From Gammaproteobacteria bacterium (GTDB lineage: Bacteria; Pseudomonadota; Gammaproteobacteria; Pseudomonadales; Pseudohongiellaceae), in NCBI GenBank assembly GCA_029245395.1, contig JAQWPL010000007.1, positions 34,001 through 98,000 on the forward strand: 64,000 nucleotides of DNA, in the 5' to 3' direction. Both the position numbers and the translations under genes were made by a program. The notes under the pieces were generated by a model. It was not told the origin of the DNA and ran no database searches. It worked only from the letters and a program-made list of their open reading frames with translations. Position 1 is the stretch's first letter. Each line of letters begins with the position of its first letter. Shown here piece after piece: positions 42,570 to 50,703 of the stretch.

Positions 42570-43415
42570 ATGAACATGAAAAGTAACAAAATCAACCCTA
42601 CACCTTACGGGTTACATATTGCCCTGGTTTTCGCCCTGCTGATGGTTTCCCCGGCAGGATTTTCCCAGGATAGTGCGATAGCAGATCCGCGCCCGGTTCC
42701 GCGCGGTGAAGACGGTCATATCCATTTTGAACCCCCTCCTGGAGAGAGCGGCATCTGGGGCAGGCGCTCCGGCGGCAGTTTGGTCACCAACCCGGGTTCC
42801 TATGAAGCCGCGCGCACTACTGGGGCCCGCGTTCATATTGACGATATTCCTATACAGCCCTGGGCCAAGGCGCTAACCAATTACCGGCACGAAAAATTCC
42901 TGGCCAGCGAGCCTTATACCCGCTGCAAGCCTGCCGGCGGCCCGCGCCAGCTTATGTCACCCTACGGTTTGGAAATCGTGACCATTGCGGACCAGCAGCG
43001 TATTGTCATTCTGAATATCTCCAATGCCCAGAGCTACCGGATTATTTACACAGATGACAGGGATCACCCTGAAAACCTGCGGCCCTCTTATTTCGGTCAC
43101 TCGGTGGGTCACTGGGAAGGTGACACCCTGGTGGTGGACACCGTAGGCATGAATGAAAAGTCCTGGATGAGCCGTGACGGCCTTCCCCATACCGACCGCT
43201 TGCACCTGGTCGAACGCTTTAGCCGCCCTGCCTTTGACACCGTAAATTATGAAGTGACCTTCGATGATCCCGGTGCGTACACAGCGCCCTGGGTCAGCGG
43301 TTTCGAGCTGGGCTGGCAGGAAGAGGATGAAATATTCGAATACATCTGTCAGGAAAACAATCTGTCGCCGGAGTCAATGTTGGGTGATGGCAGACTCAGC
43401 AAAATTACTCCGTAA
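42570..43415 (+). CDS. Secreted partner-domain protein without DUF6152 (copy 4)
   Basis: I choose ATG 42570 (AAGAGAG upstream). The frame opens earlier at 42528 with an unlikely basic leader. A signal peptide (PAGFSQ cleavage) precedes a 250-residue chain that is the partner domain only: CKPAGGPRQLMSPYGLEIVT, QSYRIIYTDDRDHPENLRP, FGHSVGHWEGDTLVVDTVGM, LPHTDRLHLVERFSRPAFDT and YICQEN. It aligns with the C-terminal half of the preceding fusion gene, 73 bases upstream. The DUF6152 barrel may be supplied in trans by that fusion or another copy. The function is unknown. Confidence 0.72.
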   Translation: MNMKSNKINPTPYGLHIALVFALLMVSPAGFSQDSAIADPRPVPRGEDGHIHFEPPPGESGIWGRRSGGSLVTNPGSYEAARTTGARVHIDDIPIQPWAKALTNYRHEKFLASEPYTRCKPAGGPRQLMSPYGLEIVTIADQQRIVILNISNAQSYRIIYTDDRDHPENLRPSYFGHSVGHWEGDTLVVDTVGMNEKSWMSRDGLPHTDRLHLVERFSRPAFDTVNYEVTFDDPGAYTAPWVSGFELGWQEEDEIFEYICQENNLSPESMLGDGRLSKITP

Positions 43416-43468
43416 CCGGATTTGTAGGATATTACGCTGACAAAAAACTCGAATCAGGCTACCAGGAC

Positions 43469-43870
43469 ATGTTGATGACACATTTACGATCCACATTTTT
43501 ATTTTTGCTGCTGACCGCTATCCCTGTTGTCCAGGCCCAGGAAGGCCACCCTCTGGTAGGCACCTGGCAAGGCTCCTGGAGTGAAAACAACAATTTCCTT
43601 ACCATCATCATGAACTGGGACGGCCAGCGTATCAGCGGCATTGTTAATCCTGGCCCGGGATCCACTGAAATTGAAACAGGAAATCTCGACTCATCACGCT
43701 GGCACGTGGAATTGGAAATGCCCCTTACTGATGACATTGGCGACAGCGCGGACTTTTCAATTGAAGGCGAAATGATCAATGTCACATCCCGCACTCGCTC
43801 TATCAATGGAAACTGGCGCTATCGAGGTGACAGCGGTAGTTTTATTTTGACCCGCCAACGCGGCGCCTGA
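43469..43870 (+). CDS. Small secreted lipocalin-like protein
   Basis: The 133-residue chain has a signal peptide (cleavage after VQAQ) and about 110 mature residues predicted as a single beta-barrel. It reads HPLVGTWQGSWSENNNFLTI, WDGQRISGIVNPGPGSTEIE, WHVELEMPLTDDIGDSADF and ends NGNWRYRGDSGSFILTRQ. The GTWxGxW opening and closing strand pattern are typical of small secreted calycin-like domains often found near quinoproteins. I do not assign a ligand. It is the last gene of the plus-strand unit begun at 41351 and lies 53 bases after the partner-domain gene. Confidence 0.7.
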   Translation: MLMTHLRSTFLFLLLTAIPVVQAQEGHPLVGTWQGSWSENNNFLTIIMNWDGQRISGIVNPGPGSTEIETGNLDSSRWHVELEMPLTDDIGDSADFSIEGEMINVTSRTRSINGNWRYRGDSGSFILTRQRGA

Positions 43871-44046
43871 ATAAAGCGCCTGGACGATTAAGAAGAAGTT
43901 CTCTTCTAATGGTCAGGGCCTCTCCTGCATTTTATTCATTCTGACCAGAGTTCAATTGACTCTATCTCCTTTGATTTAAGAGCATGCTCTTAATAATCAG
44001 CTATCATGAGTAAAGCAAAAAGTAACAATTCCAATAAAGGGTAAAA

Positions 44047-46176
44047 GTGTCAGTTGAATTAGTAACCAATCAAACCCCCATCAACATCCTGCAATCTGTA
44101 TTTGGTTATAAATCCTTTCGCAATCAACAGGAAGCCGTCATTGAGCAAATAATTTCTGGCGGAGATGCGCTGGTATTAATGCCCACTGGTGGCGGGAAAT
44201 CACTGTGTTATCAGGTGCCCGCATTATTGCTTGATGGTACTGCCATCGTTATCTCTCCCTTGATTGCCCTGATGCAGGATCAGGTGATGGCTTTGCGTCT
44301 GTTTGGTATCAAGGCGGCTTTTATAAATTCCAGCTTGAACGCTGAAGAAGTCAATGAAGTTGAAAATAGATTAATCGGTGGCGAGCTGGATTTATTATAC
44401 GTAGCACCGGAACGCCTGATGATGTCGCGTATGCTTTCTCTCTTAGACCAGGAAAAAATTTCGTTGTTTGCCATTGATGAAGCTCATTGTGTTTCTCAGT
44501 GGGGTCATGATTTTCGGCCAGAATACATACAACTGTCGGTATTGCACGAACGCTTCCCCTCTGTCCCCCGCATTGCATTAACAGCAACTGCTGACGAGAC
44601 TACCCGGACGGAAATTATTCAGCGGCTGGCACTGGATCAGGCGCGGGTTTTCAATGACGGTTTTGATCGTCCCAATATCCAATATCGTATCAATGAAAAT
44701 CAGGGCAATGCTCGAGAGCAATTGTTACGTTTTATTCTCAATGAGCATGAAGGCGATACAGGTATTGTGTATTGCCTGTCCCGCAAACGGGTGGATCAGA
44801 TTGCGCAGTGGCTTGAAGGCAAAGGTCTTAAGGCATTGGCCTATCATGCAGGCATGAGCAATGATGTACGGCAACACCATCAGGAACGGTTTTTACGTGA
44901 AGAAGGTGTGATTATCGTCGCTACAATCGCCTTTGGCATGGGTATTGATAAACCGGATGTGCGTTTTGTGGCCCACCTGAATTTACCGAAAAGTATAGAA
45001 GGATATTATCAGGAGACCGGTAGAGCCGGGCGCGATGGTTTGCCGGCAAACACCTGGATGTCCTATGGATTACAGGATGTGATTACCTTAAGGCAAATGC
45101 AGCATGGTTCCACCGGCGAGGAAAATTACAAACGTATTGAAGGGCACAAGCTGGATGCCATGCTTGGGCTTTGCGAAATTACTACTTGTCGGCGCCAGGC
45201 AATGCTGCGTTATTTTGGTGATGAAATGGGTGAGCCCTGTGGAAATTGTGATAACTGCATAACGCCACCACAAACCTGGGATGCCACCGAGGCCGCTCAA
45301 AAGGCGATTTCTTGCGTGCATCGCACCGGACAACGGTTTGGTGTGAAATATTTAGTGGATGTGTTGTTGGGTAAAGATGATGATCGCATAATCCAGTTTG
45401 ATCATCACAGGGTGTCCACCTTCGGCATAGGCACTGAGTTGGATAACAAAGAATGGAGCACTTTGTATCGTCAACTCATAGCCAGTGGATTTTTAAGAGT
45501 AGATTTTGAAGGGCATGGCAGTGTAAAACTTACAGAGGCTGCGCGTCCGGTATTAAAGGGTGAGCAACGACTAACCCTGCGCAGAATGCTTAAAAGCAGC
45601 AAGACAAAATTACGCAAAACACGGGCATTTGCTGCCACTGCCAATAACGCTTTATGGGAGAGTTTGCGTCAACACCGCACAGAACTCGCAGAAGATCAGG
45701 GTGTGCCCGCTTATGTTATTTTCCATGATGCCACGTTAGCTGAAATGACCGAGCGTCAGCCGCAGACCCTGAAACAGTTAAGTAATATATCGGGTGTTGG
45801 AGAAAGTAAACTGGAAGCTTATGGAGAGAGCTTTCTGGATATTATATTGTCCCATTCAAAAGCCGATCCATTCATTGATAAAAGTGACACGGTTCAGGAA
45901 ACTATCGAATTACACAATCAGAAATTAAGCCCTCAGGAAATAGCCGATAAGCGTGAGATGACGCTGTCCACCATATACAAACATCTCTCCCGGGGCATAG
46001 AAATGGGCGAGTTGAAAATTACAGATGTCCTGGCGCTTGAAGAAAATGAAATCAAAATCATTCAAAGTGTCTTTGAGGACTGCGAAGATGGAAAATTGAA
46101 ATCCGTCTATGAAGAGCTCAACGGAGAATATGATTATGGTGTGTTGGGATGTGTTAAAGCGTCGCTGGGGAATTAA
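44047..46176 (+). CDS. recQ: ATP-dependent DNA helicase RecQ
   Basis: The start is GTG 44047. The 709-residue enzyme has every RecQ motif: Walker [16 protein letters not shown], motif [19 protein letters not shown], motif [14 protein letters not shown], motif [12 protein letters not shown], and the zinc site CEITTCRRQ...CGNCDNC. An RQC winged helix follows (residues about 410-515), then an HRDC domain (about 535-610), and an extra C-terminal helix-turn-helix of about 90 residues ([21 protein letters not shown]). E. coli RecQ is about 610 residues and lacks the last part. It unwinds DNA 3'-5' in recombination repair and stands alone here, apart from neighbouring gene systems. Confidence 0.95.
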   Translation: MSVELVTNQTPINILQSVFGYKSFRNQQEAVIEQIISGGDALVLMPTGGGKSLCYQVPALLLDGTAIVISPLIALMQDQVMALRLFGIKAAFINSSLNAEEVNEVENRLIGGELDLLYVAPERLMMSRMLSLLDQEKISLFAIDEAHCVSQWGHDFRPEYIQLSVLHERFPSVPRIALTATADETTRTEIIQRLALDQARVFNDGFDRPNIQYRINENQGNAREQLLRFILNEHEGDTGIVYCLSRKRVDQIAQWLEGKGLKALAYHAGMSNDVRQHHQERFLREEGVIIVATIAFGMGIDKPDVRFVAHLNLPKSIEGYYQETGRAGRDGLPANTWMSYGLQDVITLRQMQHGSTGEENYKRIEGHKLDAMLGLCEITTCRRQAMLRYFGDEMGEPCGNCDNCITPPQTWDATEAAQKAISCVHRTGQRFGVKYLVDVLLGKDDDRIIQFDHHRVSTFGIGTELDNKEWSTLYRQLIASGFLRVDFEGHGSVKLTEAARPVLKGEQRLTLRRMLKSSKTKLRKTRAFAATANNALWESLRQHRTELAEDQGVPAYVIFHDATLAEMTERQPQTLKQLSNISGVGESKLEAYGESFLDIILSHSKADPFIDKSDTVQETIELHNQKLSPQEIADKREMTLSTIYKHLSRGIEMGELKITDVLALEENEIKIIQSVFEDCEDGKLKSVYEELNGEYDYGVLGCVKASLGN

Positions 46177-46192
46177 TCTGTTATTAGTCGAG

Positions 46193-47209
46193 TTAGCGGG
46201 AATAACCGCCTTCAAGAAACAGCCTGGCATTTTCAGTGGTGCATGATACCTGAACAAAGTCTCGGTCCATGATCTTGGCCATGTGGTAATCGAATGTTAC
46301 AGGTTCGGTTAAATAGACAGGGTCGGTTAGTGTCATCTGTATATCCAATGAAAGGCCGTTATTGCTGAGACTGAAACGTTCCACCAGGTGTTTCTGTGTG
46401 CTTGAATTGACACCGGCATGATTGCCCCAACGATTGGAAGAAAAATTACTGGTTTCTACGACCAGTTCATCATCTTCAAAATGCCCCACTGAATAGCCCC
46501 AAATTGAAGATTCTACGGAGTCTGGTGCATTATCAAGGTAAATTACGCGCGATCCTTTGCGCAGTTCATATTCAATGATAAAGGTATCTTCATCCTGGCG
46601 ACTGATCCGGACAGGGTAGGGCAGCAAAGTAGCCCTTGGTGGCCCCTGATCCTCGCAATCCAGAGCAGGGTTTTGAACTTCATCATAATTATCCACCTGT
46701 TCCTGGGCGAGTTCATTGTATGGCCAGCCGGAGGGAGGGGCATAAGTCGGTCGCTCTCCTTGAAGGTCCCTGACCCATACGCCAGTGAAATCTGTTGATG
46801 GTTGCACCTCTTCTTCCTGGTTTTCGGTATTAAACCGTACTCCATCACCTCTTTCGGCCCATTCCAGTCCTGAATAATAGCGATTCGGGTTTCTATCACT
46901 GGCGCCTGACCAGGTGATACGGTCACCGGGTTTGAAGGAACCCTTTTCCCAACCCATGCGTTGCATGCCGGGTGGGTGCAGGAGCTCAATACTGTATTCA
47001 ACAACATCACCCTCTTGGTTAGGGGCCATGACTTTCAGGTAGACATGAGGCATGGACCAGCTGTAGTCACTGACAACACCAGTGTGTTGCTTGATATTGT
47101 TTCGATCTATATTCGAATGGGAATGATGAGCGTGAGCTGCGATGGCAAGGGATAAGCCCAGGCTGATCATAAGTATTTGTTGTAGGAATTTGTGAGTAGT
47201 TTTTTTCAT
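46193..47209 (-). CDS. DUF6152 fused to the partner domain (fusion, copy 5)
   Basis: The true start is ATG 47209 (MKKTTHKFLQQILMIS). The frame is open to 47332, but those 41 codons run over the operator. The signal peptide ends AIAAHA, so the mature chain starts HHSHSNIDRNN. The DUF6152 part (SWSMPHVYLKVMAPNQEG, VEYSIELLHPPGMQRMGW) is followed by the partner domain with ALDCEDQGPPRATLLPYPV, SRVIYLDNAPDS, YGYSVGHF-like WGYSVGHFEDDELVVETSNF, KHLVERFSLS and a final Cys. Homology to 48219 is clear but distant. It lies next to the MarR gene, and a perfect palindrome (47294-47315) is located 85 bases upstream of the ATG, so MarR control is likely. Confidence 0.77.
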   Translation of the reverse strand: MKKTTHKFLQQILMISLGLSLAIAAHAHHSHSNIDRNNIKQHTGVVSDYSWSMPHVYLKVMAPNQEGDVVEYSIELLHPPGMQRMGWEKGSFKPGDRITWSGASDRNPNRYYSGLEWAERGDGVRFNTENQEEEVQPSTDFTGVWVRDLQGERPTYAPPSGWPYNELAQEQVDNYDEVQNPALDCEDQGPPRATLLPYPVRISRQDEDTFIIEYELRKGSRVIYLDNAPDSVESSIWGYSVGHFEDDELVVETSNFSSNRWGNHAGVNSSTQKHLVERFSLSNNGLSLDIQMTLTDPVYLTEPVTFDYHMAKIMDRDFVQVSCTTENARLFLEGGYSR

Positions 47210-47293
47210 TTTAAACTGGTCTTTATAGAGTCGGTCGTTTAATGCATCACATGGAGCATACAAATTGTAATAATCATGTAATACTATACTAAT

Positions 47294-47315
47294 TATACTT
47301 GTAATTACAAGTATA
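47294..47315. promoter_or_regulatory. Perfect 22-base palindromic MarR-type operator, site 1
   Basis: Bases 47294-47315 read the same on both strands, with core TTGTAATTACAA at 47299-47310. A minus-strand TATAAT (plus 47292-47297) touches its edge and could be the -10 box of the 46193-47209 gene. A second core differing by one base is at 48185-48196. Confidence 0.72.
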
Positions 47316-47361
47316 TTATCAGACGTCATCATGAACCAGCATTTGGACCAATTAAAAGAAA

Positions 47362-47814
47362 TTATTGATAGTTTTGTTTGTGGTAGTAGGAGGTGGCTTT
47401 GTCGAGTAGTTTTTCCAACTGTGTTATTTCTGCGTTGGTAAATACGGTAGATAAACTTTCATTATGCAGACTTCTTTCCTTGGTATATATTTTTGCTACT
47501 TGAATGCCTTTTTGCGTCAGGGTAAGCCATTTTATTCGTCTATCTTTTTTGTCACTTGCGGCTTTTATATAGCCTTTGCTTATCAGACTATTAATATAGC
47601 GGCTCATATTGCCAGGATCACCGCGTAATGTGGTTTGTACAAATTCAGTCTGACTACATTTGCCAACGGAATAAAGAAGGCTCAATACACGTAATTGGGT
47701 TATTTTTATATCTTTTGTTGGGTTGGTGTTGCGTTGGTTGTAATTGCTGATTTCTCTGGACAGTAATACCAGCTTGTAGGTCAGAAGTTTTCGTAAATCA
47801 AGTTTTTTCGACAT
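47362..47814 (-). CDS. MarR-family transcriptional regulator
   Basis: I start at ATG 47814 (MSKKLDLRKLLTYKLV). A TTG 5 codons earlier (47829) is possible. The 150-residue protein has the MarR winged-helix: ITQLRVLSLLYSVGKCSQTE, the recognition helix GDPGNMSRYINSLISKGYIKA, and the wing DKKDRRIKWLTLTQKG. Helices at both ends (DLRKLLTY..., FTNAEITQLEKLLDKATSYYH) form the dimer. It lies between two DUF6152 fusion genes with matching palindromes in front of both, so it probably represses both and is released by a small phenolic or lipophilic ligand, as in the family. The ligand is not known. Confidence 0.88.
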   Translation of the reverse strand: MSKKLDLRKLLTYKLVLLSREISNYNQRNTNPTKDIKITQLRVLSLLYSVGKCSQTEFVQTTLRGDPGNMSRYINSLISKGYIKAASDKKDRRIKWLTLTQKGIQVAKIYTKERSLHNESLSTVFTNAEITQLEKLLDKATSYYHKQNYQ

Positions 47815-48218
47815 AAGCGTTGAGTACAATGTTATAAATAGAATGGTGGATTTGAGCGATTTTGTGCAATCAGATATTTATATTTGCTAGTATCTCGGTA
47901 TTCAATAATCGGAGGATGTTATTGCAGAGATTTAATACTTAATCATACCAGCTTAATTATTTCCCCCAAATTTAAACATGTAATAATTTGCTGTACTCCC
48001 GGAAAAATTAACCTTTTGTACATAATTGCTGGTAGAGAACACATATATTTTTGGATTCTGGTTAACTGTGGACAGAATATAACTATTTAAATACACCAAA
48101 TATCAACAGTATTCTCAGTGATGTAGAGAATTCCGATACAATCTCTGGACGAAATGGATCGATCCATGTATTCTAGGAAACTAGTTGTAAATACAATTAA
48201 TATTTTGAGGATGCCTTC
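47815..48218. promoter_or_regulatory. Divergent region with MarR-type operator, site 2
   Basis: The region between the MarR start and the ATG at 48219 has no gene. TTGTAAATACAA at 48185-48196 matches the core of site 1 (47299-47310) in 11 of 12 bases. It lies 23 bases before the ATG, overlapping a TACAAT that could be the -10 box, so binding would block transcription of 48219. Only half-sites (TACAA near 47826) occur close to the MarR gene. GAGG at 48207 is the Shine-Dalgarno. Confidence 0.65.
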
Positions 48219-49442
48219 ATGAAACATTTACTTATGGCCCTGACTTCGTGGGCTTTCATTTTTTCCAGCTTTTACATTGGCGCACACCATTCCGCTGTTG
48301 TTTTTGATCTAACCGAGCCTGTTATTAAGAGCGGTAAGGTCACTGAATTTATTATGCGAAATCCACACATGGTCCTCACCATGGATGTTGTGAATGAAGA
48401 GGGGGTGACGGAAGAATGGGGTGTTGAAGGACAGGGAATTGCCGGAATGCAGGCAATGGGTTTTAACCGTAATACAGTAGCAGTGGGTGATGAGATAACA
48501 GTCAAAATGTATCCCATGAAATCAGGGAGGCCGGGCGGTTTGATTGAAGGCATGATCGGCGCTGACAATACAGCTTACAATATGGAGCCGAGTGCATCAG
48601 AGCCGGCACGTCAAGTCTATCCCGCATTGATGGAATGGATTCCAGCACCAGAAGGTGAAACCTGGCAGGATCGTGAGGAAAAGACACGTCCGTCAGAGTT
48701 GCCCATTGTTTCCAGTGGACTGGGTGCAGGTGACAGTACTGCGACAGGTGCCATGCCAGGCGCCCTGGACCCTGAAAATCTTGCAATGGATCGCGAACCT
48801 GCACCCTTCGACCTGACTGGTATGTGGCAGTTCCGGGGTGAAGAAGAATGGCGTCCCAATTATGGTTCATTCGAATTCAAGCCTAAGCCCACCTTAACCG
48901 CGAAAGCCCAGGCATTTATGGATGAATATATTGAAGCCAGCGCAAGGGGGGAGCGTTTTGGCGACCCAACTGCCCTGTGTTATCCACCTGGTATGCCTCG
49001 CTTCATGACGCGATACGGCTCTCTCATGATGCTGCAATATCCTACGGCTATCTACATGATGTCGCGGTTGAATAATGATTATCGAGTAATTTTCCTTGAT
49101 GGCCGTGAACGTTTGCCGGAAAGCCAAATTGATCGCAATTGGCATGGCGAATCCCTTGGGCATTGGGAGGGCGATACTCTGGTTGTGGAAACGATAGGCT
49201 TCATCGGGGAAAATCATTTGATCCAGGCAGGTGTGCCAGCAGGTCAGCAGCTAAAAATAGTTGAGCGGTACCAGATGATCAATGACGGTAATACATTGGC
49301 AATCGAATTCACTTTCACTGATCCTGAAAACTGGGAAGGGGAGTGGAAGCACGTGAAATTCCGCGATCGTGTGTTACGTTCAGATGTGCGTGAAGCTAAC
49401 TGTATCTACACTGACAACCTGTCCTTGCCAGGTATAGATTGA
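48219..49442 (+). CDS. DUF6152 fused to the partner domain (fusion, copy 6)
   Basis: The 407-residue protein starts at ATG 48219. The signal peptide (MKHLLMALTSWAFIFSSFYI) ends in GA, which leaves HHSAVVFDLTEPVIKSG as the mature N-terminus. The DUF6152 barrel (MRNPHMVLTMDVVNEEGV, EEWGVEGQGIAGMQAMGF, VTVKMYPMKSGRPGG-like) spans to about residue 115. A Pro/Glu-rich linker follows, then the partner domain from about 185: CYPPGMPRFMTRYGSLMMLQ, DYRVIFLDGRERLP, HGESLGHWEGDTLVVETIGF, IVERYQMINDGNTLAIEFTF and a final Cys. It is divergent from the MarR gene and carries an operator in its promoter. The function is unknown. Confidence 0.8.
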   Translation: MKHLLMALTSWAFIFSSFYIGAHHSAVVFDLTEPVIKSGKVTEFIMRNPHMVLTMDVVNEEGVTEEWGVEGQGIAGMQAMGFNRNTVAVGDEITVKMYPMKSGRPGGLIEGMIGADNTAYNMEPSASEPARQVYPALMEWIPAPEGETWQDREEKTRPSELPIVSSGLGAGDSTATGAMPGALDPENLAMDREPAPFDLTGMWQFRGEEEWRPNYGSFEFKPKPTLTAKAQAFMDEYIEASARGERFGDPTALCYPPGMPRFMTRYGSLMMLQYPTAIYMMSRLNNDYRVIFLDGRERLPESQIDRNWHGESLGHWEGDTLVVETIGFIGENHLIQAGVPAGQQLKIVERYQMINDGNTLAIEFTFTDPENWEGEWKHVKFRDRVLRSDVREANCIYTDNLSLPGID

Positions 49443-49586
49443 TCGAGATCTGTTCCGGGACCAGGGAAATCCCTTTTTCCTGGCTCCGGAACTTTTATTC
49501 AGCAAGCGCTGTACTGAGTAGCGAACAAGACCGAGCGGCCTTCTTTGATACTAATCCTGAGAAAAATAAATAACCCAAAAGTCATT

Positions 49587-50420
49587 TCAGACACCCAGGT
49601 AATAACGCACATTCATTGTCCCGGTATCGGGCTCCCCGTCTTTGAAGCGCGGACGAAACAACACCTGTTGCAAATAATTTTGCAAACGAATTTCCATATT
49701 CCGGTTAACTTCTTCACTCTGTTCCAGAATTCGTACGTTTGTGGATTTCCCATAACGATTGATCTGGAAAGAAACGTCTATATAGCCGAAATACCTTACT
49801 GGCTCTTCCGGGCGGATTTTCAGTTTTTCTTTACTATTAGGAGGGGGTAGGTATACAGGCAGTACGACAGGGAATTCCGGGTACAAAATAGCACTCAATT
49901 TTTCGCTTTGTTCCGTGACTGTTTGGAAAGAGGCATAAATATCCTGGTATTGCCGTACGGCTTTGACCTTGCGTTCGAATAACAAATGCCAGTCGGCGGC
50001 TTCCAATATGGCGTTTGCTTGGGCAGCTTGTGTTATATCCGGGTCGTGAGTTAGATAGGCCAGTGTTCGTTCATGTGCAGCCTGCCCGAGTCTATATTCC
50101 TGCGACTCCATTAGTTCGATGGAGTTCGTGTCTAGTCTGGAACCGGTCTTGCTTTTTCTCCTGGTGAGATAAAAATCCGGTTCGTAGAGTATATTTTCAC
50201 GGTGGATGCTCAAAAAGTAACTGGTCAGTAATTTGCGTTCCAAACTCAGTAAATCAGGATGTAGAGTATTCCCTTGCTGCAACAAAATAGTAATGGCATT
50301 GGTAAAAATTTGCTGGGCCTGGAAAAGATGAAATAGCGGTGTGTCCTGAATGTTTTTCTTCTCATAAATATAGTTATTTTTTAATGCAGAGGAAAAGAAG
50401 GAAAGAAAAAACAGGTTAAT
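49587..50420 (-). CDS. Exported protein with TonB-C-like domain; start codon unclear
   Basis: The frame closes at 49587 and is open upstream to TAG 50427-50429. Translated upstream codons (INLFFLSFFSSALKNN, then YIYEKKNIQDTPLFHLFQAQ) look like a signal peptide and real protein, yet no ATG, GTG or TTG occurs before TTG 50285. Candidate starts are ATT 50420 or CTG 50414. From TTG 50285 the protein would be 232 residues and would lack its signal. The C-terminus (about the last 80 residues, RYFGYIDVSFQINRYGKSTN, RLQNYLQQVLFRPRFKDGEP) resembles the TonB C-terminal fold. The middle is helical, with HERTLAYLTHDPDITQA. I cannot name a partner. The gene may have lost its start, so treat expression as uncertain. 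Confidence 0.6.
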   Translation of the reverse strand: MNLFFLSFFSSALKNNYIYEKKNIQDTPLFHLFQAQQIFTNAITILLQQGNTLHPDLLSLERKLLTSYFLSIHRENILYEPDFYLTRRKSKTGSRLDTNSIELMESQEYRLGQAAHERTLAYLTHDPDITQAAQANAILEAADWHLLFERKVKAVRQYQDIYASFQTVTEQSEKLSAILYPEFPVVLPVYLPPPNSKEKLKIRPEEPVRYFGYIDVSFQINRYGKSTNVRILEQSEEVNRNMEIRLQNYLQQVLFRPRFKDGEPDTGTMNVRYYLGV

Positions 50421-50447
50421 AACTAACTATATTAGTAAGTTATTAAC
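50415..50447. repeat. 33-base near-perfect palindrome at the start of the TonB-C-like gene
   Basis: GTTAATAACT at 50415-50424 pairs with AGTTATTAAC at 50438-50447, and the inner CTAA/TTAG bases pair too. Of 16 mirrored positions, 14 match. It overlaps the only possible N-terminal start codons of 49587-50420, so it could be an operator, a 5' hairpin that hides the start, or the terminator of the ankyrin gene at 50704. Confidence 0.65.
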
Positions 50448-50703
50448 ACAGTCTGATAATTCTGTTTAAGGAAATTAGAATCATTAAAGAAAAATATAAG
50501 TGGCCATGCAAAAAAAAGGAAGTCGCCGTTTATTAGCGTCAAATCAATGTCTTTTGTCGCAGTTTGGGGTGTTTTCTTAACAGCATCCATTTCATCAGTG
50601 TTATTGCATGGATGCTTTCAGGGTAGATAAGTTTAGGGGTTTTGAATCAGGGACGAGTGCGTAAGAAGAGTTATTCATTCTAAGTAGCATCTGTATTTAT
50701 TTC

